A stretch of DNA of 7,200 nucleotides from Acidobacteriota bacterium (GTDB lineage: Bacteria; Acidobacteriota; Vicinamibacteria; Vicinamibacterales; CAVVIG01), in contig QHWL01000025.1 in the NCBI GenBank assembly GCA_003222555.1, positions 7,873 to 15,072 of the forward strand, read 5' to 3'. This document shows positions 4,909 to 7,200 of this stretch, piece after piece (positions within the stretch are counted from its first letter, which is position 1; each line of letters opens with the position of its first letter). Under the pieces are notes generated by a model that worked only from the letters and a program-made list of their open reading frames with translations, made no database searches and had not been told where the DNA came from. Both the position numbers and the translations under genes were made by a program.

Positions 4909-5967
4909 TTAGTCGACGAGATGCACCAGCAGATTCGGCGACTGACCGGCGTTGGCCACCATACCCGGCGTCGCGCTGCTGAGGAGGGCCTGCTTCACGT
5001 CCCCCGGCGCCGCCAGCGGATGGCGCTGCAGGTGCAGCACGGCGACACCCGCGGCCAGCGGCGCCGCGTACGAATCGCCGTCGCCCGCGAAAGTCGCCGC
5101 ATCCCCGGCGCTTCCCGCGCCCTCGATGCCGACGCCGGGCGCAAAAAGCGTGAGATGCGGACCATACCCGCCCTGCACGGCGGCGTCTTTCGGCGATGTC
5201 GACGCCACTTTGATGGCTTCCTCGACCCGCTGCGGGGTGTAGCCGCTAAGGTCGTCAATTCCGCCTGCGGAGAGCACGTAAACGAACCCCGCGCGGATAG
5301 ATCGCCGGATCGCCTCGTCGAGCGCAGTGTCGGACGTTTGCCAGCGCGCCGGACTGATGTTGACGACGGCCGGCTTCGCGCCGTGCGAGGTGATCCAATC
5401 AATCGCACGAATAGTCGCGTTGAGATCGGTGCGCGTCGTCCCACCGCACGGCAGAATGCGCAGGGCGTGGAGACGGACGCCTGGCGCAACGCCGAATGAT
5501 CGTCCACCGAGAATGCTCGCCACGTGTGTGCCGTGGCCACCCGATGGCGGCGGATCGCAATCGTCCGCGTCGGCGCGCGCGGGGTTGCCGCCGACGAAGT
5601 CGCCGATCCAATCAGCGCGCCCCTCGAACTCGCGATGGCTCTTGCGGATTCCGGTGTCGATCACGTACGCATGCACGCCGGCGCCATCCTGCACGCGGTT
5701 GAAGCGGCCATCGAGCGGTAGCGCGCGCTGGTCGATCCGATCGAGTCCCCAAGGTAGGCCGCCGGCCGCAGGCTGCACAGCCTCGCTGCGGCCGACGAGG
5801 GTGGCAGCAAGCACGCAAAGCCCGAACAGTCGAAGGTACGTGGGGTACGCAAGGTACGTAGTGTCCGGCTTCCGCCTTCGCAAGAAGCTGCCGCTCCTGC
5901 GGAAGCTTCGGCGGACCGCCGTGGCCTTGACGGAGGCGGTTAGCCGGACCGCCGGTTGTACTTGCAT
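4909..5967 (-). CDS. Secreted S8 (subtilisin/proteinase K-like) serine peptidase, atypical active site
   Basis: Numbering is from ATG 5967 (352 residues). The catalytic triad is visible: Asp104 in HAYVIDTGI, His145 in GGHGTHVASILGG and Ser299 in GDSYAAPLAAGVAVL. WGLDRIDQRALPLDGRF (73-89) is the typical start of a proteinase K-like mature domain. Instead of the usual AAGN oxyanion motif the protein has SAGG (233-236), and NISPAR replaces the substrate-binding NxSLGG. No inhibitor I9 propeptide is present between leader and catalytic domain. The leader is LRLFGLCVLAATLVGRSEA (45-63), and everything before it is encoded by a repeat element, so the start is uncertain. In-frame choices are TTG 6015, GTG 5988, ATG 5967 and TTG 5883; the last has AGGAG 10 bases upstream and would give RRRKP before the leader. 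It probably acts outside the cytoplasm; its substrate is unknown. Confidence 0.88.
   Translation of the reverse strand: MQVQPAVRLTASVKATAVRRSFRRSGSFLRRRKPDTTYLAYPTYLRLFGLCVLAATLVGRSEAVQPAAGGLPWGLDRIDQRALPLDGRFNRVQDGAGVHAYVIDTGIRKSHREFEGRADWIGDFVGGNPARADADDCDPPPSGGHGTHVASILGGRSFGVAPGVRLHALRILPCGGTTRTDLNATIRAIDWITSHGAKPAVVNISPARWQTSDTALDEAIRRSIRAGFVYVLSAGGIDDLSGYTPQRVEEAIKVASTSPKDAAVQGGYGPHLTLFAPGVGIEGAGSAGDAATFAGDGDSYAAPLAAGVAVLHLQRHPLAAPGDVKQALLSSATPGMVANAGQSPNLLVHLVD
5833..5956. repeat. Composite repeat element (copy B) encoding the protease N-terminus
   Basis: It opens with three 9-base tandem units: AAGGTACGT (5833-5841), GGGGTACGC (5842-5850) and AAGGTACGT (5851-5859). Next comes TACGTAGTGTCCG (5855-5867), shared exactly with 3286-3298. 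Behind it lie inverted repeats: GCTTCCGC (5868-5875) with GCGGAAGC (5899-5906), and GGCGGT (5935-5940) with ACCGCC (5948-5953). GGCGGACCGCC and GCCGGACCGCC recur toward the right end. The 9-base units are read in frame on the minus strand as TYL-AYP-TYL. Confidence 0.7.
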
Positions 5968-5979
5968 GATCGCTTGACT

Positions 5980-5991
5980 GATGTGCACATC
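5980..5991. promoter_or_regulatory. Perfect 12-bp palindrome in the divergent spacer
   Basis: GATGTGCACATC equals its reverse complement. It lies just upstream of the protease ATG and about 120 bases upstream of the aquaporin start, so it could be an operator for either gene. A chance occurrence is possible. No matching regulator is in the window. Confidence 0.3.
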
Positions 5992-6026
5992 GCGCGCCAA
6001 AGACGAGACGGCCAAAGCCGCGCTGG

Positions 6027-6054
6027 TTGACCCCGGTTGGGCTTTCTGTTAAAC
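6027..6054 (+). promoter_or_regulatory. Possible aquaporin promoter
   Basis: TTGACC (6027-6032) and TTAAAC (6049-6054) are 16 bases apart, about 60 bases before the aquaporin ATG. The -35 is good and the -10 is weak. The -10 box falls inside CTGTTAAACAG (6046-6056), an odd palindrome with 5-base arms that might bind a regulator. No convincing promoter for the divergent protease gene was found here. Confidence 0.35.
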
Positions 6055-6112
6055 AGCCTTGCGCCAACAGCGAGATTAACATCTGTAGCAGCCCACTGAG
6101 GAGGAACACCGT

Positions 6113-6829
6113 ATGAAAACGCTCAGACCCTGCCTGGCAGAGTTTCTTGGCACGTTCTATCTGTGTTTCGCTGGAATCGCGGCGATTCTGTGCAACACGC
6201 CCTCAGTGGGGGGCAACTCAGGACTGCTGGGAATTGCGCTGGCGCACGGACTCGCGCTCTCGGTCGCGGTCAACGTGTTCGGCGGCGAGTCGGGCGCGCA
6301 CTTCAATCCCGCGGTAACCTGCGGGTTCCTCGTCACCGGCCGCATCAAGCTGAACCTCGCATTGGCCTACATCGTGGCTCAACTGCTTGGCGCGACGACG
6401 GCGGCCGGGTTCTGCCGCGCGATCTTTCCACTGGAGGCCGTCGTTGGCACTCAGCTCGGCTTGCCATTGCCAGCGCCGTGGGCCTCGACGGGTGTCGTTC
6501 TGACGACCGAATTCATCCTCACGTATTTGCTGATGACGTCGATCTTCGGCACGGCCGTCGACGATCGTGGCCGAGCCGTCAAGATCGGCGGATTTGGAAT
6601 CGGCCTCACCGTCGCGTTCGACATTCTCGCAGGGGGAGCGGTAAGCGGCGCGTCGATGAATCCGGCCCGTTCGTTCGGACCGGCGCTGGAGCTGATGTAC
6701 TGGCAGTGGCATTGGGCGTACTGGCTCGCCCCGATCGCGGGCGCCTGCGCGGCCGCGCTCGTGTACGAGCATGTGCTGCTGCGGCCGATGAAACCGGCGG
6801 CGAGCGAGCCGCGCGCGATGCGTGCGTGA
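6113..6829 (+). CDS. Aquaporin-family channel (MIP), TIP-like selectivity filter
   Basis: The product has 238 residues, normal for the family. Six membrane helices and two half-helices are readable. The first NPA loop is SGAHFNPAVT, the second SGASMNPARSFGPAL. Measuring from the NPA motifs against remembered E. coli AqpZ (Phe43, His174, Thr183, Arg189), the aromatic/arginine filter here is His, Ile, Ala, Arg. His-Ile-Ala/Gly-Arg is the pattern of plant tonoplast intrinsic proteins, some of which pass ammonia or urea besides water. The stretch ILAGGAVSGASMNPARSFGPAL is also very TIP-like. ATG 6113 has AGGAGG with an 8-base gap. It acts in the cytoplasmic membrane. Membership of the MIP family is certain; what it transports is inferred, and a glycerol facilitator is less likely because the filter and loops are not GlpF-like. 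Confidence 0.95.
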   Translation: MKTLRPCLAEFLGTFYLCFAGIAAILCNTPSVGGNSGLLGIALAHGLALSVAVNVFGGESGAHFNPAVTCGFLVTGRIKLNLALAYIVAQLLGATTAAGFCRAIFPLEAVVGTQLGLPLPAPWASTGVVLTTEFILTYLLMTSIFGTAVDDRGRAVKIGGFGIGLTVAFDILAGGAVSGASMNPARSFGPALELMYWQWHWAYWLAPIAGACAAALVYEHVLLRPMKPAASEPRAMRA

Positions 6830-6877
6830 TGGAGGGCGGGGCGCGGCCGGTTCAAGTAAACTGGTGACCGCTGCTTG

Positions 6878-6898
6878 AAAGGGGTCGTACCCCTTTTT
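6878..6898 (+). terminator. Hairpin with T-run after the aquaporin gene
   Basis: AAAGGGGT (6878-6885), loop CGT, and ACCCCTTT (6889-6896) form an 8-base-pair stem running into five Ts (6894-6898). It lies 48 bases after the aquaporin stop, a good place for intrinsic termination. The stem has only five G-C/G-T-rich pairs, and the unit may equally be a dispersed repeat. Confidence 0.55.
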
Positions 6899-6940
6899 AC
6901 TCGGATCGGGAGCCTGAAAAAGGGTACGACGTCTTTTTCG
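6884..6940. repeat. Paired inverted repeat of the GTCGTACCC type
   Basis: GTCGTACCCCTTTTT (6884-6898) has a near-perfect reverse complement, AAAAAGGGTACGAC (6917-6930), one G shorter. The right copy can also form its own hairpin, AAAAAG (6917-6922) with CTTTTT (6933-6938). The alternative pairings resemble the GGGGTC-N-GACCCC units scattered in Acidobacteriota-like genomes (from memory). Confidence 0.55.
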
Positions 6941-6961
6941 CTGGCTTTTAGCGGAGGAGCG

Positions 6962-7200
6962 ATGAGACGAATTTTTGTAGCCTTTGCCACAGTAGCGCTA
7001 GTCACTTTTGCAGGGCTGATACTGCCTGCGCAAAGCGTCAAGACCGCCCTTCCGGCCTGCGACCCAAGCAACGGGGGCATCAAGCTCCCCAGCGGTTTCT
7101 GCGCGCTCGTCGTCGCCGAGAATCTGGGCATCGGGCGACATCTGGCCATCGCGAAGAACGGCGATATCTTCGTGGCGCTGCGCAACAAGGACGCCAACAC
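6962..7200 (+). CDS. Secreted PQQ-dependent sugar (sorbosone) dehydrogenase-like protein, 3' partial
   Basis: The first 79 residues are present and the frame is open to the right edge. ATG 6962 is preceded by GGAGGAG (6953-6959), close but usable. Residues 1-24 are a classic Sec leader: MRR, a long hydrophobic core, then a likely cleavage near LPAQS. The mature start, LPSGFCALVVAENLGIGRHLAIAKNGDIFVAL, resembles the first blade of L-sorbosone dehydrogenase/PQQ-dependent glucose dehydrogenase beta-propellers (LPxGF-A-VVA--L---RHLAVAPNGDVYVAL). By family knowledge such proteins oxidise sugars or aldoses in the periplasm using pyrroloquinoline quinone. The catalytic residues and any attached cytochrome c domain would lie outside the window, so the enzyme call rests on about 35 residues. 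A non-enzymatic propeller (NHL or SMP-30-like) is the main alternative. Confidence 0.75.
   Translation, partial: MRRIFVAFATVALVTFAGLILPAQSVKTALPACDPSNGGIKLPSGFCALVVAENLGIGRHLAIAKNGDIFVALRNKDAN

Noticed and set aside
4828..5499. Open frame of 223 codons on the plus strand, opposite the protease.
   Set aside because: Arg-rich translation typical of a shadow frame; the minus-strand frame carries clear S8 motifs.
1..7200. CRISPR array, tRNA, rRNA, transposase, toxin-antitoxin or defence genes.
   Set aside because: No regularly spaced direct repeats, no cloverleaf or rRNA-like stretch, and no matching protein motifs were seen on either strand.

Overview
The window is GC-rich with a high density of short palindromic intergenic repeats. 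Several repeat types seen here, such as units carrying TACGTAGTGTCCG, CACGAA repeats and GGGG/CCCC palindromes, look to me like those of Acidobacteriota, particularly the Vicinamibacteria class. Zinc-finger anti-sigma proteins with Asp-box tails, DUF4139 and GYD proteins would fit that group. This assignment is from memory of genome style, because the window holds no rRNA or marker gene.

Layout, left to right. (1) 3-1103, plus: a membrane anti-sigma-like protein, cut at the left edge, with a zinc-finger head, one membrane helix and a C-terminal run of Asp-box/YCF48-like repeats. (2) 1184-2761, plus: an exported DUF4139 protein whose leader-coding region contains a palindromic repeat element. 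(3) 2882-3202, plus: a small GYD-domain protein. (4) 3203-3382: a convergent spacer with two palindromes. (5) 4765-3383, minus: a two-gene operon of a YtrA-type GntR repressor and a stomatin-like slipin. It is driven by a clear -35/-10 promoter overlapped by an inverted-repeat operator, and the regulator's transcript is predicted to be nearly leaderless. (6) 5967-4909, minus: a secreted S8 serine protease whose N-terminus is encoded by a repeat element and whose oxyanion Asn appears lost. (7) 6113-6829, plus: an aquaporin with a selectivity filter resembling plant tonoplast proteins. (8) 6962-7200, plus: the start of a secreted protein that looks like a PQQ-dependent (sorbosone) dehydrogenase, cut at the right edge.

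The genes do not form one pathway. Most products are exported or membrane-bound (anti-sigma, DUF4139, slipin, protease, aquaporin, dehydrogenase), so the region is envelope-related housekeeping and stress content. I found no CRISPR array, transposase, tRNA, rRNA or defence system. The best leads are the self-contained GntR operator/promoter, the repeat elements recruited into two protein N-termini, and the unusual active site of the protease.
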